Below are positions 46,322-56,806 of a DNA stretch of 64,000 nt, piece by piece. The stretch's first letter is position 1. Every line of letters begins with the position of its first letter. Origin of the DNA: Trichodesmium sp050015995 (GTDB lineage Bacteria > Cyanobacteriota > Cyanobacteriia > Cyanobacteriales > Microcoleaceae); NCBI RefSeq assembly GCF_050015995.1, contig NZ_JBNHEP010000224.1, forward strand, positions 40,747-104,746, given 5' to 3'. The notes under the pieces are model-generated. The model saw only the letters and a list, made by a program, of their open reading frames with translations, did no database searches and was not told the DNA's origin. The position numbers were made by a program, and so were the translations under genes.

Positions 46322-47038
46322 CTATAAACGTACCAAAAGATTTTTACCATGAGTATCAGTACCACAGGTATTAAGTAAACCATAGGTAGCACTAAGTTTT
46401 TTAACTTGTTCTGTTTGTTTTGGACTAGGAGACCAAGGTTTAGTATGAGTGTAACCATAGTAAGTCTCGACGCCATCAATACCCAACTTCGCTGCTGCCT
46501 TGATTAAATCAGTAACAGAACGCTTATAACGACAAGGATGAGCGAGTACCGCCAAACCACCCGCTTCTTGAATAGCAGTAATCACATTAGCAGCTTGATA
46601 TTCTTGACCTTTAGTCGCTTTTCCTGTCAAATAAGGTTGTAAACTCGGATGTTCTAGATCAAAGCCATATCCGAGAATATGTACCTCAACATTCAGTAAG
46701 TTGGCATTAATTTCTACCCCACTCCAGAGAGTAGGTGCTAAATGCTCTCGATCTGGATTAATAGATTTCCAGTTTTCTAACCAACTTTGAGCTATTTGAT
46801 AACCACCAATACTATGATGGTCAGTAATGGCCAAACCTTTGAGACTGATCGCAATTGCTTGCTCTATTAAACTCTCAGGTCTTAACTGTCCATCGGAGTA
46901 TATTGTATGCATATGAAAGTTATAAGAATTTGGACAGCTATAGGCATCAATAGTTTCAAAGATTTGCTTAATTTTAGAGTAATTATTAACCACTCTTTTC
47001 TGAGTAAAATCAGGAGCCAAAGTTATGTTGATAGACAT
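46322..47038 (-). CDS. PHP-domain phosphoesterase
   Basis: 238-residue PHP-domain metal-dependent phosphoesterase of the YciV/RNase AM-like group, which act on nucleotide or RNA phosphates. All metal motifs are visible: FHMHTIYSDG (H42, H44), AITDHHSIGGY (D73, H74, H75), WSGVEIN (E109), VLAHPCRYKR (H167) and CGTDTHG near the end. The first 36 residues are a variable lead. The protein ends LLVRL soon after the last motif; some relatives are longer. It is convergent with the small ORF at 46105. Confidence 0.88.
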   Translation of the reverse strand: MSINITLAPDFTQKRVVNNYSKIKQIFETIDAYSCPNSYNFHMHTIYSDGQLRPESLIEQAIAISLKGLAITDHHSIGGYQIAQSWLENWKSINPDREHLAPTLWSGVEINANLLNVEVHILGYGFDLEHPSLQPYLTGKATKGQEYQAANVITAIQEAGGLAVLAHPCRYKRSVTDLIKAAAKLGIDGVETYYGYTHTKPWSPSPKQTEQVKKLSATYGLLNTCGTDTHGKNLLVRL

Positions 47039-48020
47039 ATATCTTCATAAATTGTTACTTTATCCAACTATATCTAAAATTTGGCTGATAAGCTGCAAGT
47101 TTGTCCCAGTTAACTAATATGAAAGTTCTCAGTGCAGTTGTTGAGGAAATATGCACAGAATTAGGCAACAGCTCCAGAAAGTAACAGGAATAATAGTTTC
47201 AGAGTTTTTATCATTTTTGGGACTTTTGATAACTCATATTCCACGAGTCACTTTATCATCTAATTAGGGCTTGCTGATTAAATATCAAAGCACTGACAGA
47301 TATTGCTTTGAGCCTTTTTTGGTCGAAAAAAGTGCGCCTGTTTCGGTCCAAAAAGCTCATGCATGCTAGTATTTTGGGATGATTATGGCAGAAAAATCTT
47401 GGGACAATTTTTACGACTACCTCCTCTATAATCTCCATTTCTCCAGTCTCGTGTCTCCAGTCTCGTGTCTCCTACCCCTACCAAAAGACTTTCCATAAGC
47501 AAACCCTAATTAAGTAGACAAAAATCGTTAAATCGCCTCGTATTTATACTCTATAAATTATCTTTATTCACCTTCCTCATAGTCAAACCAGAAGGTTTAA
47601 TTAAGTATAAATACTTAATTAGTTTCTCTGATTAGCTATTTCCTACGGGACTCTATGTGAATGCCATTCGCTCTTATACGCCAACAAATTTACCGATCCC
47701 CTACCTCACTGATTATCTTTTCTACTATATTTTTAAATTCAGAATCTTTATTATAAATTATTGAATAATTCTATATATTCAAACTTTTTAATGAATTAGT
47801 CTAACAGTATTAATTTTATTATAAAAATTTTCTACCAGAAAAATTAAATATATTGATAATTATTGTAGCAATTTATTTGTATTTTTAATTACATAAAAAT
47901 TATAAATGGACTAAATTAAAATAGAGTGGGCATTGCCCACCCTAGAAAGAAGTAGGATTACCCATATAGCAAACTTTCATTGGATAAGTAAAAATAATTT
48001 GTTTCATTTTTAATACCATA
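47039..48020. other. Gene-poor gap between hetZ and the PHP gene
   Basis: AT-rich. Holds a TCTCGTGTCTCCAG tandem repeat (about 47450), a hairpin TTAATTAAGTATAAATACTT near 47597 and no ORF with protein character. The short minus-strand ORFs at 47256 and 47942 look spurious. Confidence 0.55.
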
Positions 48021-49262
48021 CTAACTTTGGTCACTATTGCGAAAGACCCAAGCCATATCCAACAATTTTGCCCAACGCTTCTGTAACTGTTTAGGGGTAC
48101 ATTTGATTCCAGCAGCGATCGCTTTTTCATCTTCACCACCTCGCTTAAGTTGTAAAATTTGCTGTTGCTCAGGAGAAAGTGTGACTAAGAAAGCTTCCCA
48201 TTGCTCAGAAGTCATACCTAGTTTTTGATCGATATCGGCACCTAACCATTGATGCACTAGCTTCCAATTTTGAGAGCGAGCAAACTTTTCTACATGATAC
48301 TTAAAACGCTGCTGTAAATAATCCCGTTGGCGAGCTGTTAAACCTAACTCTTTATCAATATCAGATGCTTGATAATCTTGTAGTTTTAACCGTAGATAAT
48401 CAATACATTGGTCTTGACCAGCTGCTTCCAAATAGTTAATCAACTCAGAAATTACGCGATCACGTAATACAGCTTCAGCAGGGTCAACAGCTTCAGAAAC
48501 CATTTGCTCCCGAACTTGTTGTACAGCAGAAGAACGACTAAAAGCTTCGGCATCTTCACCTTTAGGAGACTCAACCGCCATTTCAATATCAATAGCAGTT
48601 TCAGGAGGTTGACCTTTAGCAAAACCCTGAGCGCGTAGCACAATTAATCTTTGACGATTTCGACCGGGCAAACCAATTTGACGTTTAGCATACTGTTCAG
48701 TGAATGCCATATATTCTGCCAATTCTAACTTCATTTTAGGAGTATAGTCTTGATCTAAACCATGTTCCCGTCGGAAAGCTCGTAGAGACTCAATATAAAA
48801 CCCTTGCAGAAAATCCTCAATCAAGTTATAGCGACCTTGGAAATTTAACTGAGTTCCAAAAGAAGCAATATGACGATAAATCATAGAAGCTAGCAGAGAG
48901 TGTAATTCTACCCGACCTTGCTTAGAACCGAGTTTGTAGTATTGCAAACACTTTTGCCAGCGATGACGTGCCAAACTAAGTTGCCAAGAACGAACTTCAC
49001 CAGAATTTTGAATACGATTACTCTTTAAGCAAATCCTTTCTACTTCTTGAGCTATTCGCATAGCTACAGTTTGAGCTTTTGCCGGCTTAGTTTTTGCCGC
49101 AGTTTGCAATTCTTGTAAAACCACAGCAGCTAAAGCTTCAGTATTCATTTCTAGTACAGTATTCGCTGTAGTTTGATTTTCAACTTGGCTGTTATTAACT
49201 TCTGGAGCGGTAGTGGAGTTGTTGGTTAGGGAGTTGGGGGAGTGAGCAGTCTTAACAGTCAT
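48021..49262 (-). CDS. hetZ: HetZ family protein
   Basis: 413-residue member of the HetZ family, known in Anabaena as an early regulator of heterocyst differentiation with a DNA-binding role, and also present in filamentous species without classical heterocysts. Features: EVERICLKSNRIQNSGEVRS, HRWQKCLQYYKLGSKQGRVE, IEDFLQGFYIESLRAFRREH, LELAEYMAFTEQYAKR and LGLTARQRDYLQQRFKYHVE, all in the order of Anabaena HetZ. The N-terminal 45 residues are a low-complexity Thr/Asn/Ser extension. No other het genes are in the window. About 500 bp of upstream DNA precedes it. Confidence 0.9.
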   Translation of the reverse strand: MTVKTAHSPNSLTNNSTTAPEVNNSQVENQTTANTVLEMNTEALAAVVLQELQTAAKTKPAKAQTVAMRIAQEVERICLKSNRIQNSGEVRSWQLSLARHRWQKCLQYYKLGSKQGRVELHSLLASMIYRHIASFGTQLNFQGRYNLIEDFLQGFYIESLRAFRREHGLDQDYTPKMKLELAEYMAFTEQYAKRQIGLPGRNRQRLIVLRAQGFAKGQPPETAIDIEMAVESPKGEDAEAFSRSSAVQQVREQMVSEAVDPAEAVLRDRVISELINYLEAAGQDQCIDYLRLKLQDYQASDIDKELGLTARQRDYLQQRFKYHVEKFARSQNWKLVHQWLGADIDQKLGMTSEQWEAFLVTLSPEQQQILQLKRGGEDEKAIAAGIKCTPKQLQKRWAKLLDMAWVFRNSDQS

Positions 49263-49770
49263 TTTATTTTACCTCTGGATAATGCACGCTAGGTGTAGGA
49301 AACAACAATCTAGAGTCTTTGGTTTTGGTTGAAATCTTTGTGATTTGTTCCTTGCCTCTACACTTATAACTATAGAAAAGTTGGCTAACCTAATAGCAAA
49401 GGAGAGTTACACTTTTCCAATGTGGTTTTATTGCCAATAGCCAATTCTGGAACTTAGTACCAAAGATATATTTTCCGGATTCTTACCAAAAAGGGGCGAA
49501 AGCTTAATATACATTGAAAATCAAGAGTTTCGGAACCAAACCATCTCAGGAACGAGGAACTGTGACAATCATTAAATTGAGAATGCCACCTGTGTAACAG
49601 ATACACAAGTGGCACATATAGAGGAGGGTGGGAAGTTTGGGAAGGGTAGGGAGTTTGGGGAGGGAAAGTCTAGGAAGTGTGGGAAGAGTGGGAAGTATGG
49701 GGAGTGTCAGAAGTATGGGGTCTCAAAGATAGGTAACGCGCAGAAATCATCAAATTTTTTCCCCTGCTCC
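49263..49770. other. hetZ upstream region with hairpin and G-rich tract
   Basis: Contains a hairpin at 49585-49613 (GCCACCTGTGT and ACACAAGTGGC, one mismatch) and then a purine strand tract of GGGAAGT/GGGGAGT-like heptamers (about 49625-49720). The hetZ promoter must lie in 49263-49580. The 63-codon plus-strand ORF over the purine tract is not a gene. Confidence 0.55.
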
Positions 49771-50436
49771 CTACTCCCTACTCCCTATCAAAGCTGTTAG
49801 AGTTTCAACTCCAAGACCTTGCCGAATCAGATTGGGCTGCTGGCCAGTTAAGTCAAGGATAGTGGATACTTGATATCCTGGGTCAGAACCATCATCCACA
49901 ATTATATCCACTAGATTTTCTAGACAATCAAACAATTCTGCTTTACCAGTGACTGCTTCTATCTTTATCGGGGCCATTCCTTCAGCATCACTGGTAATAT
50001 GAGCTGATGTGGAAATTATGGGATTGCCCAAAGTTTCTAATAAAGACAAGCATACTTGATTGTCTGGAACCCGAATACCTGTTGTTTTACGTTTTGGACT
50101 CATCACCAGTCGTGGCACTAACTTTGTAGCAGGTAGCACAAATGTGTATGGGCCAGGAATTAAACGTTTGATAATCCGGTAGCCTGAGTCACTTACAATA
50201 GCGTAACTGGCAATGTTAGACAGGGAGGAACAGAGGAATGTCAGAGGCTTATCATTAGATAATTGCTTAATTTGCCTAACTTTCTCCACAGCAGATTTAA
50301 CAGAGAGGTCACAACCTATTGCATAAACAGTATCCGTGGGATAAAGCATCACTGCCCCATCTTTAAGATCCTTGATAATCTGTTCTACACGTCTTTGTTG
50401 GGGGGTATCAGGATGAAGTTCGTAAAAAGTTGCCAT
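49771..50436 (-). CDS. L-threonylcarbamoyladenylate synthase family (Sua5/YciO/YrdC)
   Basis: 221-residue YrdC-domain protein; the family makes threonylcarbamoyl-AMP for the t6A37 modification of ANN-decoding tRNAs. Visible: GAVMLYPTDTVYAIGCDL, IKQLSNDKPLTFLC (KR.. nucleotide site), PGPYTFVLPATK, TTGIRVPDN and NPIISTSAHI. It resembles the YciO-like subgroup in lacking a C-terminal Sua5 domain, so a true TsaC role is likely but not certain, since cyanobacteria can have two such paralogues. ATG at 50436. Confidence 0.9.
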   Translation of the reverse strand: MATFYELHPDTPQQRRVEQIIKDLKDGAVMLYPTDTVYAIGCDLSVKSAVEKVRQIKQLSNDKPLTFLCSSLSNIASYAIVSDSGYRIIKRLIPGPYTFVLPATKLVPRLVMSPKRKTTGIRVPDNQVCLSLLETLGNPIISTSAHITSDAEGMAPIKIEAVTGKAELFDCLENLVDIIVDDGSDPGYQVSTILDLTGQQPNLIRQGLGVETLTALIGSRE

Positions 50437-50717
50437 TTTTTTTTAGTCAAAAGTCATATCAGTTATCAGTACCGACCGCTGAAGCCTTATGCTGGAGATA
50501 CTGAATCGAATATTTTTTTCATGTCCTTAAAAGGTGCAGAAGACCTTATTTTTTGGTCAAAAGTTAAAAGTTAAAAGTTAAACCGAAACTTTTATTTTTG
50601 GGTAGTCCTAAAATATTAAGCATAAAGGATATCCGCACTATTCGGAGATTCTGATATTTTCTATTGACTGTTCTCTATTTCCTGTTCCCTGTTCCCTATT
50701 CCCTACTTGCCTAGTTT

Positions 50718-52082
50718 ATGAACAAAATAGCTTACCTTGAATGTCCCACTGGTATTGCAGGCGATATGTGTCTGGGTGCTTTAGTCCATGTTGGTGTCCC
50801 TCTGGACTATCTAATCGAAAAACTAAATCTTTTGGGTATTTCCCAGGAATATCAGTTAAGCACAGAAAAAGTCCATCGTAATGGTCTAGTAGCTACGAAA
50901 TTTCATGTTAAGCTAACTCATGCAAATTCTGAAGATGGGGAACCCTTAACTTTTGACAAGCACCATCACCATAATCACGATGCAGAAAATAACCCCAGCA
51001 GACAAAAACACCATCATGCTCATAACCGCCATTTGCCAGAAATAGAGGCATTAATCAAAAAAGCGGGATTGCCCCAACGTGCTGAAGCTTGGAGTTTGGG
51101 AGTGTTTCACAAGTTGGCAGAAGCAGAAGGTGCTGTACATGGTCTTGCCCCAGAGCAAGTACATTTTCACGAAGTTGGGGCAACTGATGCCATTATTGAT
51201 ATTGTAGGGACTTGTTTGGGGTTAGATTGGTTGAATATTGACGAATTGTATTGTTCGCCTTTGCCTACTGGTGGGGGTATTGTGAGGACTGCTCATGGTC
51301 TATTACCTGTACCTGTACCAGCAGTGCTAAAACTTTGGGAGTTGCATAATGTTCCGATTTATAGTAATAGTCTTAAAAAAGAATTGTGTACTCCTACAGG
51401 TAGCGCGATCGCTTGTACTATTGCTACTGGTTTTTGTTCGCCACCGTCAATGTCTTTGCAATGTGTTGGTTTGGGGGCAGGTTCCCAGGATTTAGCTATC
51501 CCTAATATTCTGCGTTTGTGGATCGGAGAAGGGAAAGTTCAGACTCAATATTCTCAAGTTAAAAAGTCTGATGCTACTACTGCCCAACATTCGCACCTAG
51601 AAACTGTCTCAGTCTTAGAAACTCAAATAGATGATTGTACTCCTCAAGCGATCGCCTATACTTTTGATGTTCTGTTTGCTGCGGGTGCTTTGGATGTTTT
51701 TACTCAACCTGTGACAATGAAAAAATCCCGCTTGGGAGTATTACTGACTGTTATTTGTACACCAGAAAAGTTGTCTGCTTGTGAAGAAGTAATATTTCGG
51801 GAAACTACGACTTTGGGTATTCGTCAGTCTATTCAACAACGAGCTATTTTGGAGCGAGAAATTCATCAGTTGGAAACAGAGTATGGAGCAGTAAGGTTAA
51901 AGGTGGCAAAGATGGGGGATAAAATTGTTAATGTGCAACCTGAATATGAAGATTGTGCTACATTAGCTAGACAGGAAAATATGCCTTTGATGGAAGTGCA
52001 GAAAATGGTATTGCAGAGTTGGTACAAAGTCATAAATCTGATACCGTTTCACGGAAGTCATGCATCGAGTGTGTCATTCTGA
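50718..52082 (+). CDS. larC: LarC-like nickel-insertion protein
   Basis: 454-residue protein of the LarC family, which inserts nickel to finish the nickel-pincer nucleotide cofactor of lactate racemase-type enzymes. It has AYLECPTGIAGDMCLGAL, a His-rich loop (HHHHNHD and KHHHAHNRH, about residues 82-105) likely to bind metal, EQVHFHEVGATDAIIDIVG, CSPLPTGGGIVRTAHG and ETQIDDCTPQAIAYT. It is one ORF, without the frameshift that splits LarC in lactobacilli. The last 15 residues (LIPFHGSHASSV..) are read from an intergenic repeat, so the original stop was lost. No larB/larE nearby. Confidence 0.93.
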   Translation: MNKIAYLECPTGIAGDMCLGALVHVGVPLDYLIEKLNLLGISQEYQLSTEKVHRNGLVATKFHVKLTHANSEDGEPLTFDKHHHHNHDAENNPSRQKHHHAHNRHLPEIEALIKKAGLPQRAEAWSLGVFHKLAEAEGAVHGLAPEQVHFHEVGATDAIIDIVGTCLGLDWLNIDELYCSPLPTGGGIVRTAHGLLPVPVPAVLKLWELHNVPIYSNSLKKELCTPTGSAIACTIATGFCSPPSMSLQCVGLGAGSQDLAIPNILRLWIGEGKVQTQYSQVKKSDATTAQHSHLETVSVLETQIDDCTPQAIAYTFDVLFAAGALDVFTQPVTMKKSRLGVLLTVICTPEKLSACEEVIFRETTTLGIRQSIQQRAILEREIHQLETEYGAVRLKVAKMGDKIVNVQPEYEDCATLARQENMPLMEVQKMVLQSWYKVINLIPFHGSHASSVSF

Positions 52083-52531
52083 GGTCTGCTCAGAATGTAA
52101 GACACACTCAAGACACTCAAAAGTCAAAAGTTCAAAGTAAGATTTTATCGGCTTAAAACTTTGACCAAAAAATCAGGTCAATAGCTTCCCCTTTCAAGGG
52201 AATGAAAAAAAATCAACTTCAGTTATCAGTACCTCTGACTGAAGTCAGAGGTACTGATAACTGATAACTGAAATGACGCACTCAGTAATTTCCAGTTTTT
52301 GATGATACAGTTATGAGGAGAGCTTGGAGTAGTCATTTATAGTTACCTCATAGTAGAAGTTTATTTTCGCCTCAAACTATTATAGCAAAAGTTTTTTATA
52401 AATCAGCGACGAGAAAATTAGAGCCAAAATTAGGAGCAAAGCTGCTGAAATTCTTTACAAAAAAATAGTAAGTGCTTTAAGATCGAGTATTACAATGAAA
52501 TAATCATAAATGAAACTCCAGGATAGACATC
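52083..52531. other. larC-bioD gap
   Basis: Contains a palindromic run around GACTGAAGTCAG and short ACTGATA repeats. A possible ribosome binding site CCAGGAT lies 8 bases before the bioD TTG. No separate gene. Confidence 0.5.
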
Positions 52532-53224
52532 TTGAAAGAACTGTTAATTACGGCAACTGATACAGACGCTGGCAAAACAATATTGACGATCGCTCTTGCT
52601 TCCTATTGGCAAACTTACTACAAAGACCTTCGCTTGGGTTTATTTAAACCTATTCAAACTGGTATCGGCGATCGCGAACTCTACACCAAATTATTTTGCC
52701 TTGACCAATCCCTTGACGAAATTAATCCTTTATGGTATAAAACACCCGTTGCTCCTCCGGTAGCTTCAGAACGGGAAGGTCGTCTGGTAGAATTAGATCG
52801 GGTATGGTCAACCTTTACAACCTTGCGACAACAAAAAGATTTTGTATTAGTCGAAGGTTTAGGAGGACTCGGTTCCCCTGTAACTCATGAACTCACAGTA
52901 GCAGACATAGCTAGGGATTGGCATTTACCTACAGTTTTGGTTGTACCAGTAAAATTAGGCGCGATCGCTCAAACTGTAGCAAATGTCGCCCTAGCTCGTC
53001 AAATGAAGGTTAATCTTTTAGGAATTATTCTTAATTGTGTGAAACCTTGCTCAGAACAAGAAATAGCTGACTGGACTCCAGTTGAGCTAATTGAATCCTT
53101 AACCCAAGTACAAGTTTGTGGAATTCTACCACATTTAGCAGATATTACTGACTTAGGTAAATTAGCCAAAGCAGCTTCTAACCTAGATTTAGAAAAATTT
53201 CTGTCCTTGCCAACCAAAGTATAG
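52532..53224 (+). CDS. bioD: Dethiobiotin synthetase
   Basis: ATP-dependent enzyme closing the ureido ring of biotin: 7,8-diaminopelargonate + CO2 to dethiobiotin. The 230-residue protein has the P-loop ITATDTDAGKTILT (about 6-19), GLFKPIQTGIGD, VLVEGLGGLGSPV and LPTVLVVPVKLGAIAQT, in the family order. The start is TTG at 52532, backed by CCAGGAT 8 bases upstream; no in-frame ATG precedes it. Other bio genes are not clustered here, as usual in cyanobacteria. Confidence 0.92.
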   Translation: MKELLITATDTDAGKTILTIALASYWQTYYKDLRLGLFKPIQTGIGDRELYTKLFCLDQSLDEINPLWYKTPVAPPVASEREGRLVELDRVWSTFTTLRQQKDFVLVEGLGGLGSPVTHELTVADIARDWHLPTVLVVPVKLGAIAQTVANVALARQMKVNLLGIILNCVKPCSEQEIADWTPVELIESLTQVQVCGILPHLADITDLGKLAKAASNLDLEKFLSLPTKV

Positions 53225-53352
53225 CTGAAGTCAGAAGTCAGAAATCAGAAGTCAGAATTTAGATTCTGACTGTGACTACATTTGAGAGGCGCGAAAATGT
53301 CCTAAGCGCCCTGACGACTGCTATAAAAAGTTAATCTCTCATTATCAAAAAT

Positions 53353-54570
53353 ATGGTTTCAACTATTTCGACCTCAAATTCTGCTATCGAATCTCAACTG
53401 CGCCGAGACATTAGCAAACTGCAACCTTTATTAGTTGAGTGGCGACGACATCTGCATCAAAGACCCGAATTAGGTTTCAAAGAACACCTAACAGGACAAT
53501 TTATTTCCGAAAAATTACAAAAGTGGGGCATCGAACATCAAACAGGAATTGCTAAAACAGGTATAGTTGCAACTATTAATAGCGGTAAACCAGGTCCTGT
53601 ACTTGGTATTAGAGCAGATTTAGATGCGCTACCAGTGCAAGAATTAAACGACGTGCCATATAGATCCATACATAATGGTATTATGCACGCTTGTGGCCAT
53701 GATGGACATACAGCGATCGCTCTCGGTACTGCCCACTATCTCGCTACTCATCGTCAAGATTTTAGTGGTATAGTCAAAATCATTTTCCAACCTGCCGAAG
53801 AAGGACCTGGAGGCGCTAAACCAATGATTGAAGCAGGAGTGCTGAAAAATCCTGATGTAGATACCATCATTGGTTTGCACTTGTGGAATAATCTCCCGGT
53901 TGGTACATTAGGAGTCCGGAGTGGTGCTTTAATGGCAGCTACTGAAAGATTTAGTTGCACAATTTTGGGCAAAGGTGGGCATGGAGGAATGCCACATCAA
54001 ACAGTAGATTCTATTGTAGTAGCAGCACAAATTGTTAATGCTTTACAAACAATAGTAGCTCGGAATATCGACCCTATAGATTCAGCAGTTGTAACTGTGG
54101 GGCAGTTGAAGGCAGGTAGAGCATTTAATGTTATTGCTGATACTGCCAGAATGAGTGGAACTGTCCGCTATTTTAGTTTGGATTATCAAAATTATTTTAG
54201 TAAACGAATTGAGCAAATAATTTCTGGAATTTGCGCAAGTTATGGAGCAAATTATGAGTTTAATTATAATCCTCTTTATCCCCCATTAATTAACAACCCA
54301 AAAGTTGCAGATTTAGTTAAAAGTGTTGCCGAATCAATAGTAGAAACTCCTGCCGGTGTTGTACCAGAATGCCAAACTATGGGAGGTGAAGATATGTCAT
54401 TTTTTCTACGAGAAGTACCTGGTTGTTATTTCTTTTTAGGTTCAGCAAATTCTGAAAAAGGTTTAGCTTATCCCCACCATCATCCTCAATTTGATTTTGA
54501 TGAAACAGCTTTGGGAATGGGAGTAGAAATGTTTGTCCGTTGTGTAGAGAAGTTTTGTATTCAGGGATAA
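53353..54570 (+). CDS. M20D-family amidohydrolase/aminoacylase
   Basis: 405-residue zinc metalloenzyme of the hippurate hydrolase / IAA-amino acid hydrolase type, releasing amino acids from N-acyl or related amides. Metal and catalytic residues: HACGHDGHT (C114, H116), IFQPAEEGPGG (E149, E150), GLHLWN (H176) and the C-terminal YPHHHPQFD. A dimerisation insert with GKGGHGGMPHQTVDSI is present. It is cytoplasmic with no signal peptide. 128 bp separates it from bioD, so co-transcription is possible. True substrate unknown. A strong hairpin follows the stop. Confidence 0.92.
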   Translation: MVSTISTSNSAIESQLRRDISKLQPLLVEWRRHLHQRPELGFKEHLTGQFISEKLQKWGIEHQTGIAKTGIVATINSGKPGPVLGIRADLDALPVQELNDVPYRSIHNGIMHACGHDGHTAIALGTAHYLATHRQDFSGIVKIIFQPAEEGPGGAKPMIEAGVLKNPDVDTIIGLHLWNNLPVGTLGVRSGALMAATERFSCTILGKGGHGGMPHQTVDSIVVAAQIVNALQTIVARNIDPIDSAVVTVGQLKAGRAFNVIADTARMSGTVRYFSLDYQNYFSKRIEQIISGICASYGANYEFNYNPLYPPLINNPKVADLVKSVAESIVETPAGVVPECQTMGGEDMSFFLREVPGCYFFLGSANSEKGLAYPHHHPQFDFDETALGMGVEMFVRCVEKFCIQG

Positions 54571-54607
54571 TTTTTTTGCTTTTTTGGAAAAGCAAACTTC
54601 TATTTAA

Positions 54608-54636
54608 AACTGGGTTTTTATTATAAAAATCCAGTT
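54608..54636 (+). terminator. Hairpin after the M20 amidohydrolase gene
   Basis: AACTGGGTTTTT and AAAAATCCAGTT pair with one mismatch around a 5-base loop, then TATTTCTATTTTT. A smaller GCTTTT..AAAAGC hairpin sits just before it. Good candidate for an intrinsic terminator. Confidence 0.65.
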
Positions 54637-55523
54637 TATTTCTATTTTTAAGATGGAAGTTTTTTAGTAAGTATTCAACCGTCAGCTATAGCAATCCTAT
54701 TTAATATCATGTCCGCTTAATTAGCGATATAACTCCGTTCCGATCCGCGTTTCATGTCGCGCAGCGAAACAAAAAACTTTCTTCTCCTTCTCCTCCTTCT
54801 CCTGATATATTCTTTTTTCCACTACTTCTCCCTCCTGACTCCTGACTCCTCCCTAATTGTAGCAAAAATTTATCAATTTGGTATGACCCATCTTCCCTAC
54901 CTATTCCCTACTCCCTAAAACTATCAACATACCTACTTAATGAAGTAGGAAATTGTTGTATGTTTACAAGTAAGCATTCAGCTATTAGCAGTCAGCTTTT
55001 TAATGAATGATGTAGCTAGATAGACTATTAAGGTTAACTGATAGACTTTTACCGTAATTTTTAATTCTTTGAAATCTCTCAATTGCTTTTTCCTGCTTTA
55101 AAGGTAATGAAACTGATAGCTGTTAATGCAGTTCCTCCGCAGGAGGCTAACGCAGTTCCTCTGTAAGAGGCTAGCTGACCGCTGTTTGCACAGCATTCCA
55201 AAGGAAATGCTTAGGTTTAGATCAACTAAATTGATACAATTGTATGCTTAGACAAAAATTCTAGTTTTTTTTATATTCCCTATCTTCCTTATCTCATATT
55301 TCAGATATGTTAAAATGTAAATTAGAATTTTTTTAAACTCACTAAACTTCCCTTTTCATTAAGATAATTGAGGATTAAAATATCAAGATTATTATGGGTT
55401 ATACTGCTTTTTTAAAAAAGGTATTTTTATCTAAATAAAGTATTAAGAATAATCACAATATCCGAAATCTAGACTTATATAGTTGGTAGCTAAACTTGTA
55501 ATTAAAAATAGTTCAGAATATTT
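54637..55523. other. Repeat-rich gap
   Basis: Holds CGTTTCATGTCGCGCAGCG (near 54748, part of the short palindromic modules nested in the modular repeats), TCCTGACTCC heptamers, GCAGTTCCTCCGCAGGAGGC with a related GCAGTTCCTCTGTAAGAGGC copy (about 55130-55170), and otherwise AT-rich DNA. No gene supported. Confidence 0.55.
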
Positions 55524-56177
55524 ATGCAAAATAACATCAAGCAAAGGCCAAATTATCTAAGAATATTAACAATTGCTTCTCTATCTTTATTAGGAAGCCA
55601 AATGCCAAATATTGCTAAGGCAGACCAGTGGACTCCACCAATTAACCGTACAAATGAGATATTAATTGCTCAACAACAAGAAGTTTGTCAACTTCAGTCT
55701 TCACCAGCAGATAACCGTCAGGGTGTAGATTTTCGAGATCGACCAGGTAGTGGTAATAATATTGCCTTTTTTAATAATGGTACTCCTGTAACAGTCATCA
55801 ATAGGTCGAATGACGGAGAATGGACGCAAGTGACAGGACCTAATAATGCTCAAGGTTGGGTATATACTCCCTATCTGCAAAATTGCAATACACGCTCTGC
55901 TTCACAACTACCCAATACAGGTAGTACGACAGGTGGAATACCCATTGGCACAATGTGTCAAGTTACAGGTTGGCCTGACTCCCCTAATATTCCAGTTCAA
56001 GATTTTCCCAATCCTCGAAGTAACCCTATGCCCTATGTTTTTCAAAAAGGTACTCAACTACAAGTTACACAGCCACCAGCAGGGCAACAGTCTCAAACAA
56101 AGTGGGTTTACGTTAGCTCTACGGCTAATCCTCAACAAGTAGGCTGGGTATGGAAGCCTTATATTCAATGTAATTAA
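55524..56177 (+). CDS. Secreted protein with two bacterial SH3-like domains
   Basis: 217 residues: signal peptide (about 1-33, LTIASLSLLGSQMPNIAKA), then one clear SH3b-type module (VDFRDRPGSGNNIAFFNNGTP..WTQVTGPNNAQGWVYTPYL, about 65-120). A second, more divergent one (FPNPRSNPMPYVFQKGTQLQ..QVGWVWKPYIQ) follows. Paired cysteines (VCQLQ..NCNT and MCQVT..IQCN) may form disulphides. SH3b domains often bind cell-wall peptides. No enzyme domain, so it is probably a periplasmic or envelope binding protein. Single gene. Confidence 0.88.
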   Translation: MQNNIKQRPNYLRILTIASLSLLGSQMPNIAKADQWTPPINRTNEILIAQQQEVCQLQSSPADNRQGVDFRDRPGSGNNIAFFNNGTPVTVINRSNDGEWTQVTGPNNAQGWVYTPYLQNCNTRSASQLPNTGSTTGGIPIGTMCQVTGWPDSPNIPVQDFPNPRSNPMPYVFQKGTQLQVTQPPAGQQSQTKWVYVSSTANPQQVGWVWKPYIQCN

Positions 56178-56476
56178 TTTAAAGAAGTCAGGAGTTAGAA
56201 TAGAAAATTGGTGGTGGTGCTCGCGTAATGGTAGAGAGAGTCCAGGGAGGGTGGGAAGTGTGGGGGGTGTATGGAGTACGGGGAGTGTGAGAAGAAATTA
56301 AAAAATATATATCTTCACCATTACAATGCAGGACTACCGAAAATTGTGAAGATTCCTTTTGATTTTCTACAATTTCTACGTTTCTTTGGTACTAGACTGA
56401 AACATCTAAAATGGTAGGTTAGGAGGGATTTCTAAATAACGTTCACAGTCTAAATTTTAGCAGTAAATACGCACCC

Positions 56477-56608
56477 TACTGGACCGACACAGCTAAATTG
56501 GTGCATTACATCATTGGGGGGCGGGTTCATCCAATCATTTGTAACACCATTAACTTAACGCGGAACCCGCCCCTACTATTGCAACATTTTAGGTGTGTCA
56601 CGCCACTA
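56477..56608. repeat. MITE with IS630-like ends and nested palindrome
   Basis: Left end TACTGGACCGACACAGCTAA, right end ATTTTAGGTGTGTCACGCCA; between them GGGGCGGGTTC..GGAACCCGCCCC arms. The same cargo is in the remnant at 13387. A purine-rich heptamer tract (GGGAAGTGTGGGGGGTG) lies upstream near 56250. Confidence 0.7.
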
Positions 56609-56806
56609 CAATAATGAACTCTCAAATGTAGTCCGTGCTGCGAATTTAACTTCTGACTTCTAAATTCTAAATTTTGCTATACTTCCCATCTCCTTTGATT
56701 ATCAAAAATCTTGCCCCCAGTGCCAAATACAACATAAAATTAATTATTACTAAAAATTTAAGGCTGTGCCATATAGGCCATTGTCCGGTACAGGGAGAAT
56801 AAAATT

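Noticed and set aside
49609..49800. 63-codon Gly/Lys-rich ORF
   Set aside because: Read from a purine-rich heptamer tract.
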